A stretch of DNA of 6,808 nucleotides from Flavobacteriales bacterium UBA1820 (GTDB lineage Bacteria; Bacteroidota; Bacteroidia; Flavobacteriales; UBA1820): the NCBI GenBank assembly GCA_002314265.1, contig DCEW01000069.1, forward strand, positions 1 through 6,808. The letters run 5' to 3'. Position numbers and translations under genes: made by a program. The notes below the pieces were generated by a model that had not been told where the DNA came from, made no database searches, and worked only from the letters and a program-made list of their open reading frames with translations. This document shows positions 1 to 6,654 of this stretch, one piece after another (position 1 is the first letter of the stretch; each line of letters starts with the position of its first letter).

Positions 1-54
1 CGCTTGCCCGACCCCGGAGAATGTACCCACAGCCGGAAAAACTTCTCCCCGCTG

Positions 55-85
55 TTGCCCGACAACGCCCCGTGCCGTACCTTTG
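55..85 (+). promoter_or_regulatory. Bacteroidota-type promoter of the exporter operon
   Basis: TTG at 55-57, a 20-bp spacer, and TACCTTTG at 78-85 match the Bacteroidota -33/-7 consensus (TTG, about 20 bp, TAnnTTTG) exactly. Transcription should begin a few bases after 85, leaving a leader of roughly 55-60 nt before the GTG at 150. The promoter also argues against the in-frame ATG at 21, which lies upstream of the expected transcription start. The same 20-bp spacing recurs in the argB promoter of this window. Confidence 0.75.
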
Positions 86-149
86 CACTCGACGAAACGA
101 GTTCTTGCAAAGACAAGTTCTCTTTTTTCTTTTTTCAAGAAAAAAAACC
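86..149 (+). other. A/T-rich 5' leader with U-run/A-run pairing before the GTG start
   Basis: The leader ends in two T-runs (123-128 and 130-135), the bases CAAG (136-139) and an A-run (140-147) that abuts the start codon region. The second T-run can pair with the A-run across a CAAG loop, giving a weak A-U hairpin directly upstream of the GTG. A short CTTG/CAAG stem is also possible around 105-119. There is no Shine-Dalgarno sequence. Bases 1-54, left of the promoter, contain nothing I can assign. Confidence 0.35.
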
Positions 150-920
150 GTGGAACGGTACAAGGAAATCTCGGATCTGCTGCTCGAACTGGCCACCACC
201 CTGACGGCCTGCGGTTCGCACACATCCCGCATCGTGCGCAATGTCAATCGCGCCGCACAGTGCTTCGGATGCTCCACCGACATTACCCTGTTCCAAAAAA
301 ACATCACCATGACCCTGCGGGACAACCGCGACGGAGAGATCCGCCTGACGGCCGTCAAAAAGATCACCCCGCGTCCCATCGATTTCCGCATCGTTTCCTC
401 GATCAGTTCCCTGACCTGGTATGCGTACGATAACCTCATCTCGATCGAGGAATTCCGCCGCCGATTCGACGAAATCGTCCATCGTCCCCGGTATGCCACC
501 TTGCCCGTTACGCTATTGGTGGGGATAGCCAACGCCTGTTTTTGCCGGATCTTTACCGGCGATCCCCTTTCCATGCTGCTGGTACTGGTCGGAACACTCG
601 TCGGATTTTCCGCCCGCAGCTACCTGACCCGCCAAAAGACCAATGCGCTGGTGGTTTTCATCATCAGCGCCTTTCTTTCCTCGTTTGTCGTGGGGGCAGC
701 CGTTCAGTTGGGCGTGCCGACCCAGACAGCCCACGTGGCCATCGGATCGAGCGTACTGTTCCTCATTCCCGGAGTCCCGCTGATGAACGGTGTAATCGAC
801 GTGCTGGAAGGACACGTGCTGGCGGGTATCTCACGTCTGATCACCGCCACCGTATCGATCGTGTGCATCACCATCGGGCTTTCGATAAGTCTTCTATTAT
901 TGGGCATCAGCGAACTATGA
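150..920 (+). CDS. ThrE-family exporter, N-terminal half (DUF1212/YjjP-like)
   Basis: This 256-residue membrane protein matches the ThrE N-terminal family (DUF1212, PF06738; E. coli YjjP type). It has a soluble N-terminal part of about 110 residues, beginning with the family-like helix LLELATTLTACGSHTSRI (11-28), then about five hydrophobic segments near 117-135, 138-156, 165-187, 195-212 and 228-252. The segment LIPGVPLMNGVID (205-217) carries the conserved PG and D positions of the family. I chose the GTG at 150 because the family homology begins right there and the promoter lies at 55-85; TTG at 105 is a less likely alternative. The stop overlaps the next gene's ATG by four bases, so the two proteins are very probably made together and form one transporter. 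In Corynebacterium the two halves form one protein that exports threonine and serine; the E. coli pair YjjP/YjjB has been described as a succinate exporter. The substrate here cannot be told from sequence. Confidence 0.88.
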   Translation: MERYKEISDLLLELATTLTACGSHTSRIVRNVNRAAQCFGCSTDITLFQKNITMTLRDNRDGEIRLTAVKKITPRPIDFRIVSSISSLTWYAYDNLISIEEFRRRFDEIVHRPRYATLPVTLLVGIANACFCRIFTGDPLSMLLVLVGTLVGFSARSYLTRQKTNALVVFIISAFLSSFVVGAAVQLGVPTQTAHVAIGSSVLFLIPGVPLMNGVIDVLEGHVLAGISRLITATVSIVCITIGLSISLLLLGISEL

Positions 921-1423
921 ACTTTCTGACCGAAATCGCACTGGACGGACTTCTCTCGGCTGTAGCTGCAGCCGGATTTGCCGTCATCTCCAACCCGCCG
1001 CGGAAGGCCGTTTACCTCTCGGCGCTGCTGGCGGCCATCGGACATTCGCTGCGCTATTTCCTGATCCAGACCACCGAGATAGACATCGTAACGGCTACGG
1101 TCATCGCCACCTTTACCATCGGGATGATGACCATCTTCTTTGCCAAACTGATCCACTGCCCGCCGGAAGTCTTTTCTTTTCCTTCGCTCCTGCCGATGAT
1201 CCCCGGGATGTATGCCTACAAGACCTTCATGTCGCTGATGTACTTCATCCGGGCCGACGATCCCTTGGCCATGCAAGCCGCCATGCTCGAAATCCTTCAC
1301 AACGGGGCCCTGACCGTATCCATCCTCTTTGCGCTGGTACTGGGAGTTTCCTTGCCGCTTTTCATCTTCCACCGGCAATCGTTCCTGATGACGCGCATCA
1401 TGCACAACCGGCACCGCGCCTGA
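917..1423 (+). CDS. ThrE-family exporter, C-terminal half (DUF3815/YjjB-like)
   Basis: This 168-residue protein matches the ThrE_2 family (DUF3815, PF12821; E. coli YjjB type). It is almost entirely hydrophobic, with segments near 6-25, 31-50, 57-78, 90-110 and 126-151. The stretch PSLLPMIPGMYAYKTF (89-104) contains the family's signature PG followed by an aromatic residue, the counterpart of the IPG motif in its partner. The ATG at 917-919 lies inside the partner's stop context (ATGA), which indicates translational coupling. The product is an inner-membrane subunit that should work only with the upstream protein. The C-terminus is short and basic (HNRHRA). The stop codon is 18 bp from the stop of the convergent DUF1634 gene, and I see no convincing intrinsic terminator between them. 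Confidence 0.88.
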   Translation: MNFLTEIALDGLLSAVAAAGFAVISNPPRKAVYLSALLAAIGHSLRYFLIQTTEIDIVTATVIATFTIGMMTIFFAKLIHCPPEVFSFPSLLPMIPGMYAYKTFMSLMYFIRADDPLAMQAAMLEILHNGALTVSILFALVLGVSLPLFIFHRQSFLMTRIMHNRHRA

Positions 1424-1441
1424 AAAAGCGAAAAGGGGGCC

Positions 1442-1840
1442 TTATCCCACCACCCCGCCGAGCATATTGAGCAGGATGATCGCAAAAACGATGCAGGTGA
1501 TCACCACGTACAGGTAGTCCCGCTCGAAAAGAAAAGCGAAAATCGAAAACAATACGCGCAACACCGGAGTAGCCAGCAGCACGACTACCCCTGTCTGGAC
1601 GATAGCCAAAGGTTCCAAGGCTTTTAGCCCCATCCAGATGCCGGAGAGGCTGCGGTACATCGGCGGAGCCCCTTCGAAAGTGGAGAAATCGGCCTGTGTC
1701 CCGCCATAGCACATTATGTACAGCACGCCCCCCACCAGACAAATGGCGCAAGCTGTCAATACGCCCACGCGCAACATATACCCTATCGCCAATTCCATCG
1801 CCCGGGGGGACGAGGCGATACTTTTTATCGGATTTTTCAT
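1442..1840 (-). CDS. DUF1634 family membrane protein, partner of the TauE/SafE permease
   Basis: This 132-residue protein fits the DUF1634 family (PF07843), small membrane proteins of unknown function that are often encoded beside TauE/SafE permeases. Three hydrophobic segments are visible near residues 22-45, 77-103 and 108-130. Between the first two lies an extramembrane loop (46-70) with a FEGAPP-type turn, and LLATPVLRVLFS (88-99) followed by ERDYLYV (106-112) resembles the conserved core of the family. Its ATG overlaps the permease stop by four bases, so it is coupled to the permease and probably modifies or assembles with it; that role is an inference. The gene ends 18 bp from the convergent exporter operon. 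Confidence 0.85.
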   Translation of the reverse strand: MKNPIKSIASSPRAMELAIGYMLRVGVLTACAICLVGGVLYIMCYGGTQADFSTFEGAPPMYRSLSGIWMGLKALEPLAIVQTGVVVLLATPVLRVLFSIFAFLFERDYLYVVITCIVFAIILLNMLGGVVG

Positions 1841-2676
1841 AGCTTGCCCGAGATTCCGTTGTATATCATTTCCAAAGCTACGGCCGTGATCACCACGCTG
1901 AAAAGGATGCGCAAAGAGCGCACCTTGGCTCGCATCAACACCTTCGAACCCACGAACGCCCCGATGAGCACCCCCACTACGATGGGCATGGCGATCACCG
2001 GGTCGATGTATCCGCGCTGAAGATACACCACCGCACTGGCCGCCGCCGTTACCCCGATCATGAAGTTGCTCGTGGTGGTGGAAACCTTGAAGGGGACTTT
2101 CATCGCCATGTCCATCGCCACGACTTTCAGTGCGCCCGATCCGATGCCCAGCAAGCCGGAAGTGATCCCGGCCACGGTCATCATCAGATAGCCGCCCACT
2201 ACGTTGCGAACTTTGTAGAACACCGTTCCCTCGGGTGTGGGATAAGATCCATTGAGCCGCAAGGCCGTAGCCAGCGGGCTGTCTTTCTGCTTCGAAGTAT
2301 CATGCTCGACATGCTTGCGCAGGGACATCACCGCCGAGAAGATGAGCATGATCCCGAAGAGTACCGCCACCACCGTGGTGGGTGTGTACACCGCGATCAA
2401 CGCCCCCAGTACGGCACCGGTAGTAGTGCCGATCTCCAGGAACATCCCGATCCGCACATTGGTAATGCCCTCGCGGATATAGGCCGAAGCTGCCCCCGAG
2501 GAATTGGCGATCGAGGAAACCAGCGCTGCACCGACCGCATAACGAATGTCCACCCCCAGTGCCAAAGTCAGCAGCGGAATGACCACCATCCCGCCTCCCA
2601 AGCCCGTGAGCGAACCCAGAAAGCCGGCCAGGACAGCTCCCAGGAGAAGAATTGCGATAAAAAGGGAAACATCCAT
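1837..2676 (-). CDS. TauE/SafE-family sulfite/anion exporter-type permease
   Basis: This 279-residue inner-membrane protein belongs to the TauE/SafE family (PF01925), whose characterised members move sulfite, sulfoacetate or related organic anions. The family's internal duplication is visible: repeat one begins GFLGSLTGLGGGMVVIPLL (18-36) and repeat two GITSGLLGIGSGALKV (170-185). They are joined by a polar loop of about 40 residues (119-158). Other conserved-looking pieces are the small-residue segment around SSIANSSGAAS (54-64) and STTTSNFMIG (199-208). I chose ATG 2676-2674 because the first transmembrane helix starts immediately after it and a promoter -7 box lies 25 bp upstream; upstream in-frame codons run back into hemW. 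The DUF1634 gene follows with a 4-bp overlap. No sulfur-metabolism gene is nearby, so the substrate is unknown. Confidence 0.88.
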   Translation of the reverse strand: MDVSLFIAILLLGAVLAGFLGSLTGLGGGMVVIPLLTLALGVDIRYAVGAALVSSIANSSGAASAYIREGITNVRIGMFLEIGTTTGAVLGALIAVYTPTTVVAVLFGIMLIFSAVMSLRKHVEHDTSKQKDSPLATALRLNGSYPTPEGTVFYKVRNVVGGYLMMTVAGITSGLLGIGSGALKVVAMDMAMKVPFKVSTTTSNFMIGVTAAASAVVYLQRGYIDPVIAMPIVVGVLIGAFVGSKVLMRAKVRSLRILFSVVITAVALEMIYNGISGKL

Positions 2677-2700
2677 ACACTTATCCGTTGAAAATCGGCG

Positions 2701-2708
2701 CAAAGGTA
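2701..2708 (-). promoter_or_regulatory. Probable -7 box of the permease/DUF1634 operon
   Basis: Read on the - strand this is TACCTTTG, a perfect TAnnTTTG and identical to the -7 box of the exporter operon at 78-85. It lies 25 bp upstream of the permease ATG and just beyond the hemW stop (2720), which would give a leader of roughly 15-20 nt. I see no TTG at the usual -33 distance; the region holds only T/A-rich hemW coding sequence, so the promoter is likely but weaker than the other two. Confidence 0.55.
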
Positions 2709-2719
2709 CGCAAAACCGG

Positions 2720-3853
2720 TCAATCCACTTCGAAAAGCCCGGCCGAAATCCCGTCGGTAAAAAACCATCCCGCCCGTGTAATGCGCAGCGCCCCATCGAC
2801 CACCTCGAGTTGCCCCGCCTCCAGAAAAGGTCGTGCATCGCCCATGAGCCGCCGGAAGGACTTCGCCCCGAATTGCCGGGCAAACGGATCGAGAGGAAGT
2901 CCCTCGCCGGTACGCAAAGCCGTCATCACCGTCTCGTTGCGCCGATCGCGTAGGGAAAGCACCTCCTCTTCGAACGGCACATCGCCCCCCGTCCCGCCTG
3001 CCAGGTAACGCCCCACCGAAGCCACATTCCACCGGCGTATCCGATCTCCATCGAACGAATGCGCCGACGGGCCTATACCCAGATACGGTGCCCCCGACCA
3101 ATACGCACTGTTGTGCCGGGATCGGGCACCGGGACGAGCGAAATTGGACACCTCGTAACGCGAATAACCCGCCCGCTCCAGCGCATCCACCACCTGAAAA
3201 TATTGCCGGGAAGCCATCTCGTCGTCCGCCGCCGGCATCCGTCCCCGGGCAATGCCCACATCCCATGCCGTACCGGCCTCCCGGGTAAGCGCATACGCGG
3301 AAATATGCTCCACCCCCAGGCCTACCGCCGTCTCGATCTCCCGTCCGAGAGCCGCATCGCTGCGACCCGGCACGCCATAGATCAAGTCGAGGGAAATCCG
3401 GGAAAAGCCGGCCTGGGACAAGATCTCGACCGCCCGAACCGCCTCCGAACCGCTATGCCGACGCCCCATAAAGGCCAGAGCCGCGTCGTCGAACGACTGC
3501 ACACCTACCGAAAGCCGGTTGATCCCCACCGAGCGCCACTCCCGGGCTTTCTCTTCGGTAATGTCTTCGGGGTTGGCCTCCAGGGTGATCTCCGCTTGGG
3601 GAGAAAGGGAAAAACAACGAGCGGTCCGTTCGAGCAGGAAAGCGATGTCTCGCGTCGGAAGCAGCGAAGGCGTCCCTCCGCCGAAATAAACAGTACGCAA
3701 CTGGCGGTCTTTCCAGCCGGGCGCGCGAAAGGAAAGTTCGGCCGCCATCGCCTCGACCATGCGCGCGCGGGAACGAAGGTCGGCTACGGAAAAGAAATTG
3801 CAATACACGCATTTGCGCCTGCAAAAAGGGATATGGAAATAGATACCGCCCAT
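2720..3853 (-). CDS. hemW: Radical SAM heme chaperone HemW
   Basis: The 377-residue protein is a radical SAM enzyme of the HemN/HemW group. Its N-terminus holds HIPFCRRKCVYCNF (7-20), with the CX3CX2C iron-sulfur/SAM motif at C11, C15 and C18. The cluster motif is followed by NF; true coproporphyrinogen dehydrogenase HemN has a further cysteine there, so this is HemW. FGGGTPS (57-63) is the conserved glycine motif of the radical SAM barrel. HNSAYW (247-252) fits the HNxxYW motif linked to heme binding in HemW, and the C-terminal region from about 300 on is the HemN_C domain. HemW members bind heme and are thought to deliver it to heme proteins such as respiratory cytochromes. ATG 3853-3851 is the only start that gives the standard MGGIYFHIPFC opening. 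It is downstream of thiL across a 167-bp gap, and no clear promoter of its own is visible. Confidence 0.93.
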   Translation of the reverse strand: MGGIYFHIPFCRRKCVYCNFFSVADLRSRARMVEAMAAELSFRAPGWKDRQLRTVYFGGGTPSLLPTRDIAFLLERTARCFSLSPQAEITLEANPEDITEEKAREWRSVGINRLSVGVQSFDDAALAFMGRRHSGSEAVRAVEILSQAGFSRISLDLIYGVPGRSDAALGREIETAVGLGVEHISAYALTREAGTAWDVGIARGRMPAADDEMASRQYFQVVDALERAGYSRYEVSNFARPGARSRHNSAYWSGAPYLGIGPSAHSFDGDRIRRWNVASVGRYLAGGTGGDVPFEEEVLSLRDRRNETVMTALRTGEGLPLDPFARQFGAKSFRRLMGDARPFLEAGQLEVVDGALRITRAGWFFTDGISAGLFEVD

Positions 3854-3921
3854 GGTGATGCTGCGTTGAAAAAAAGAGAGAAAGGATCTCTTGAGGGAAT
3901 TTTCGGGTATGATGAAAAAGA

Positions 3922-3988
3922 TCCCCGGGGAATCCGCGCGGAAGGGGGCTCTTTCCGGCCTTCGGCCGGAGCGCCGCTTACGCGGCGC
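3922..3988. other. Cluster of four consecutive GC-rich dyads between thiL and hemW
   Basis: Four inverted repeats follow one another: the perfect palindromes TCCCCGGGGA (3922-3931) and TCCGCGCGGA (3933-3942), then a hairpin TCCGGCC / GGCCGGA (3954-3960 and 3964-3970, 3-nt loop), then GCGCCGC / GCGGCGC (3971-3977 and 3982-3988, 4-nt loop). The last two hairpins abut with no base between them. Neither strand has a T-run right after a stem, so this is not a classic intrinsic terminator. It could be a transcript-end stabiliser, an attenuating structure between thiL and hemW, or a dispersed intergenic repeat. The 167-bp gap contains no gene that I can support. Confidence 0.6.
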
Positions 3989-4020
3989 GTGCTTGGGGGC
4001 CTCCCGAAAGATACAGCCTT

Positions 4021-5082
4021 TTATTCCTGCGTTTTTTTCTGGAAACTGTTCCAACCCTGCGCCTTGAGGTCGATCTCGCTCCCGTCGCGCAGCACCAGGC
4101 GGCAGGGCGAACCCGGAGCCGTAATGTGCCCCACGGGGGTCAGGTTGGGATTGCCCTTGATCTTGTCGTAATCCGCCAGCGGCATGGTAAAGAGCAGCTC
4201 GTAATCCTCGCCCCCGGACAAGGCCACCGTCGAAGCATCCAAGCCGAACTCGTCGGCCGTAGTCAACGTCTGAGGATCTTTCGGGATCTTGTCCTCGTAA
4301 AGGCGAACCCCCACGCCCGACTGATGGCAGATGTGAAGCATCTCCGAAGAAAGCCCGTCCGAAATATCGATCATCGCCGTAGGACGCACTCCCAACGCCT
4401 CGAGCAATGGAGGAATATCGCGCCGCGCCTCGGGTCGCAACTGCCGCTGGACCACATACTGATACGGTTCGAGATCGGGTTGCCAAGCCGGGTTGGCCTC
4501 CCACGTCTTTTTCTCGCGGCGCAAGACCTGAAGCCCCATGTACGCACCGCCCAAGTCGCCCGTTACCACCACCAGATCGCCCTCTTTGGCACCGTTGCGG
4601 CACACCGCGCGCCCTTTCTGCACGTAACCCACCACCGTTATCGAAATGACCAGCCCCGAAGTCGAGGACGTGGTATCGCCCCCCACGATATCGACCGAGT
4701 AGAGACTACCGGCCAGTTTCATCCCCTGGTAGAGTTCTTCGAGTGCCTCGACCGGGAAACGGTTGGACACCGCCACCGAAACCACCACCTGCTCCGGCAC
4801 GCCGCACATGGCGTAAATGTCGGACAGATTGACGATCACCGACTTGTAACCCAAGTGTTTCAGCGGAGTGTACGACAAGTCGAAATGCACCCCCTCGACC
4901 AACATATCGGACGAGACCAGCACCTGCCTCTGGCCCGGATCGAGTACCGCCGCATCGTCGCCCACCCCCCGAAGGGTGGAAGCATTCACCGGAACGATAT
5001 CCCGGGTGAGGTGTTCGATCAAACCGAATTCGCCCAATTCAGCAATAGGCGTACGTTTTTCTTCTTTCTTGTATTCCAGCAT
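4021..5082 (-). CDS. thiL: Thiamine-monophosphate kinase ThiL
   Basis: ThiL phosphorylates thiamine monophosphate with ATP to give thiamine diphosphate, the last step of cofactor synthesis, in the cytoplasm. The 353-residue protein has the whole PurM-like architecture: GVGDDAAVL (39-47) for nucleotide/Mg2+ binding, SSDMLVEGVHFD (57-68), VNLSDIYAMCG (84-94), IVGGDTT (132-138), then in the second domain DISDGL (239-244) and SGGEDYELLF (289-298). All expected aspartates are present. The N-terminal stretch to about residue 15 is lysine-rich; TPIAELGEFGLIEHL then fits the family start, so the ATG at 5082-5080 is sound. A perfect 10-bp palindrome touches the start codon upstream. No other thiamine gene is in the window; the rpe gene lies 99 bp upstream on the same strand. 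Confidence 0.95.
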   Translation of the reverse strand: MLEYKKEEKRTPIAELGEFGLIEHLTRDIVPVNASTLRGVGDDAAVLDPGQRQVLVSSDMLVEGVHFDLSYTPLKHLGYKSVIVNLSDIYAMCGVPEQVVVSVAVSNRFPVEALEELYQGMKLAGSLYSVDIVGGDTTSSTSGLVISITVVGYVQKGRAVCRNGAKEGDLVVVTGDLGGAYMGLQVLRREKKTWEANPAWQPDLEPYQYVVQRQLRPEARRDIPPLLEALGVRPTAMIDISDGLSSEMLHICHQSGVGVRLYEDKIPKDPQTLTTADEFGLDASTVALSGGEDYELLFTMPLADYDKIKGNPNLTPVGHITAPGSPCRLVLRDGSEIDLKAQGWNSFQKKTQE

Positions 5083-5092
5083 CGAACGTTCG
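5083..5092. promoter_or_regulatory. 10-bp palindrome abutting the thiL start codon
   Basis: CGAACGTTCG is a perfect palindrome that ends one base before the thiL ATG on the - strand. It sits in an A-rich stretch without a Shine-Dalgarno sequence. It might be a small operator or simply chance; with no loop it would not make a stable RNA hairpin. The rest of the 99-bp rpe-thiL gap shows no promoter match and no gene that I can support. Confidence 0.3.
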
Positions 5093-5181
5093 TTTTTCTT
5101 TTCCGCTCATTTTTACTTTTTTCGGGCATCCCCTCCTCCCCGTCCGGGCAAGCGCGAGGGTCGCCTCTGTTTCCGCAAGCC

Positions 5182-5832
5182 TTATCGCCGCAACGCCTCG
5201 ATCGCCGCCGAAGGATCGGGATGGGAAAACACGAAATTTCCCGCCACGAGCATATCGGCCCCTGCCTCGAAAAGACGGGCTGCATTGCGGTCGTTCACCC
5301 CGCCGTCCACCTCGATCCGTGCCGAGGAACCCTGGCGCGCTATCAATTCGCGCAAACGACCCAGCTTGGCATACGTGTTTTCGATGAAAGCCTGCCCGCC
5401 GAAACCCGGGTTGACCGACATGAGCAGCACCCAATCGACCTCAGCGACAATATCCTCGAGTACCGACACCGGCGTAGCGGGATTGATCGACACCCCGGCG
5501 AGCGCACCGGAGGCCTTGATCTGCTGCACCGCGCGGTGCAAATGGTGTGTTGCCTCCTGGTGTACGGTGAGTATCCGCGCACCCAGTTGCACGAACCGGT
5601 CGATGTAGCGCTCCGGATCGACGATCATCAGGTGGACGTCGAGCGGTTTTTCCGCCACACGGGCGATCGCTTCCACCACCGGCATCCCGTACGAGATGTT
5701 CGGGACGAACACCCCGTCCATCACATCGATGTGCAGGTAATCGGCCGAGGAAGCATTCATCCGCTGAATGTCGCGTCCCAAGTGGGCAAAATCGGCCGAA
5801 AGGAGCGAAGGGGAGATCATTTTTTGTTTCAT
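5182..5832 (-). CDS. rpe: Ribulose-phosphate 3-epimerase
   Basis: Rpe interconverts ribulose 5-phosphate and xylulose 5-phosphate in the non-oxidative pentose phosphate pathway. The 216-residue protein is a standard-length TIM barrel. It opens with ISPSLLSADF (6-15). The metal ligands are visible in order: H34 and D36 in HIDVMDG (34-40), H67 in DVHLMI (65-70) and D176 in VDGGVN (175-180). The phosphate-binding loop NPGFGGQAF (141-149) is intact. ATG 5832-5830 gives the usual short N-terminus; a TTG three codons upstream is possible but less likely. The gene starts 22 bp after the argB stop, so the two are probably co-transcribed from the argB promoter. The pairing with argB has no obvious metabolic logic. 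Confidence 0.96.
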   Translation of the reverse strand: MKQKMISPSLLSADFAHLGRDIQRMNASSADYLHIDVMDGVFVPNISYGMPVVEAIARVAEKPLDVHLMIVDPERYIDRFVQLGARILTVHQEATHHLHRAVQQIKASGALAGVSINPATPVSVLEDIVAEVDWVLLMSVNPGFGGQAFIENTYAKLGRLRELIARQGSSARIEVDGGVNDRNAARLFEAGADMLVAGNFVFSHPDPSAAIEALRR

Positions 5833-5854
5833 ACGGTCCAAAGAGGTTGTGGGT

Positions 5855-6622
5855 TCAGGGGACTATTTCGGTGTGGGGGACCTGCGGCGAAGCGACGAAT
5901 GCCGGGGATGCGATGATGACCTTCTTCACCCCGCAGCGCAGGGCAGCGAAGGCATTTTCCAACTTGGGCAGCATCCCTCCGGAGACCGTTCCCTCGGCGC
6001 GCAGACGCTCGAAAGCCGCAGCATCGATCCGGGCGATGACGCTCGTATCGTCCTCGGGGTCGGAAAGCACCCCGGGTTTCTCGAAGCAAAACACCAGTTC
6101 GGTCTCCACCCGAGCGGCCAATGCTTTGGCGATCTCCGAGGCAACCGTATCGGCGTTCGTATTGAGCAGCGAACCTTGCCCGTCGTGCGTGATGGCGCAA
6201 AAAACAGGGGTGAACCCTGCCCGGGACAACGCCAGAATACCCTCTGCGTCCACCCGGTCCACATCGCCCACGAATCCATAGTCTACCTCGCCCGTGGTAC
6301 GGCGGTGCGAAAGGATGGTGCCGGCATCCGCCCCGCTCATCCCGATGGCGTTGCAGCCCTGCGCCTGGAGAGCCGCCACGACGTTCTTGTTGATCAGTCC
6401 GGCATAGACCATGGTAACCACATCGAGGGTCTGCCGGTCGGTTACCCGCCGTCCAGCGACCATACGGGTCTCTATGCCCAAAGTCTTGGAGAGAGCGGTA
6501 GCCAGTTTTCCGCCCCCATGCACCAATACCTTTTCTCCCGGCATGCGGGCAAAGTCGGCCTCGAAACGAGCGAGTGCCTGCGGATCGTCGATGACGTTTC
6601 CGCCTATCTTGATTACTTTCAT
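5855..6622 (-). CDS. argB: Acetylglutamate kinase family protein ArgB
   Basis: ArgB phosphorylates the gamma-carboxyl of N-acetylglutamate, the second step of arginine synthesis. The 255-residue protein has the amino acid kinase fold, with KIGG (5-8), the HGGGK loop (35-39), RRVTD (58-62; R59 as substrate-binding arginine), GLINK (75-79), SGADA (96-100), LNTNADTVA (153-161; N156 and D158) and GGMLPK (215-220; K220). K5 and K220 correspond to the catalytic lysines. Its length fits the arginine-insensitive, E. coli-like class without the N-terminal regulatory helix. ATG 6622-6620 starts the conserved MKVIKIGG; the TTG at 6658-6656 is the -33 element of the promoter, not a start codon. Bacteroides uses N-succinyl rather than N-acetyl intermediates at the transcarbamylase step, so the substrate here could be N-succinylglutamate; that is an inference. 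Confidence 0.94.
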   Translation of the reverse strand: MKVIKIGGNVIDDPQALARFEADFARMPGEKVLVHGGGKLATALSKTLGIETRMVAGRRVTDRQTLDVVTMVYAGLINKNVVAALQAQGCNAIGMSGADAGTILSHRRTTGEVDYGFVGDVDRVDAEGILALSRAGFTPVFCAITHDGQGSLLNTNADTVASEIAKALAARVETELVFCFEKPGVLSDPEDDTSVIARIDAAAFERLRAEGTVSGGMLPKLENAFAALRCGVKKVIIASPAFVASPQVPHTEIVP

Positions 6623-6627
6623 AGGTA

Positions 6628-6654
6628 CAAATGTAGTGAAAGGCGAGCGCAGAG
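6628..6654 (-). repeat. 27-bp promoter-associated repeat, copy 1
   Basis: This segment includes the argB -7 box and most of the spacer. It matches 6712-6738 at 25 of 27 positions, including an exact 17-bp core, GAAAGGCGAGCGCAGAG on the + strand (6638-6654). The two copies are 84 bp apart in the same orientation. Confidence 0.75.

Noticed and set aside
123..147. T-run and A-run as a bidirectional intrinsic terminator
   Set aside because: The stem would be A-U only, without a GC-rich arm, and it sits inside the leader of the exporter operon.
21..149. Upstream ATG start at 21 for the first exporter gene
   Set aside because: A consensus promoter at 55-85 lies downstream of this ATG, and the added residues do not resemble the family.
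1424..1441. Terminator between the convergent operons
   Set aside because: The 18-bp gap offers only a stem of three to four pairs; there is no persuasive hairpin plus T-run on either strand.
3874..3892. AAGAGA/TCTCTT inverted repeat upstream of hemW as an operator or terminator
   Set aside because: The stem is only six weak pairs with a 7-nt loop and no T-run; it is likely to be chance in purine-rich sequence.
3854..4603. A long upstream extension of the hemW frame into thiL on the - strand
   Set aside because: The extension is low-complexity Arg/Gly-rich sequence overlapping thiL in another frame. The standard HemW N-terminus begins exactly at the ATG at 3853.
5019..5127. A 36-codon basic peptide frame (starting MPEKSKNERKRK) ahead of thiL on the - strand
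   Set aside because: It overlaps the thiL start in another frame, and its lysine/arginine content simply reflects the A-rich upstream sequence. No family or start signal supports it.
4126..5916. A 596-codon open frame on the + strand opposite thiL and rpe
   Set aside because: It lies antisense to two clearly recognised enzymes and its translation is rich in His and Arg with no family resemblance. GC-rich codon choice in the real genes removes stop codons from the opposite strand.
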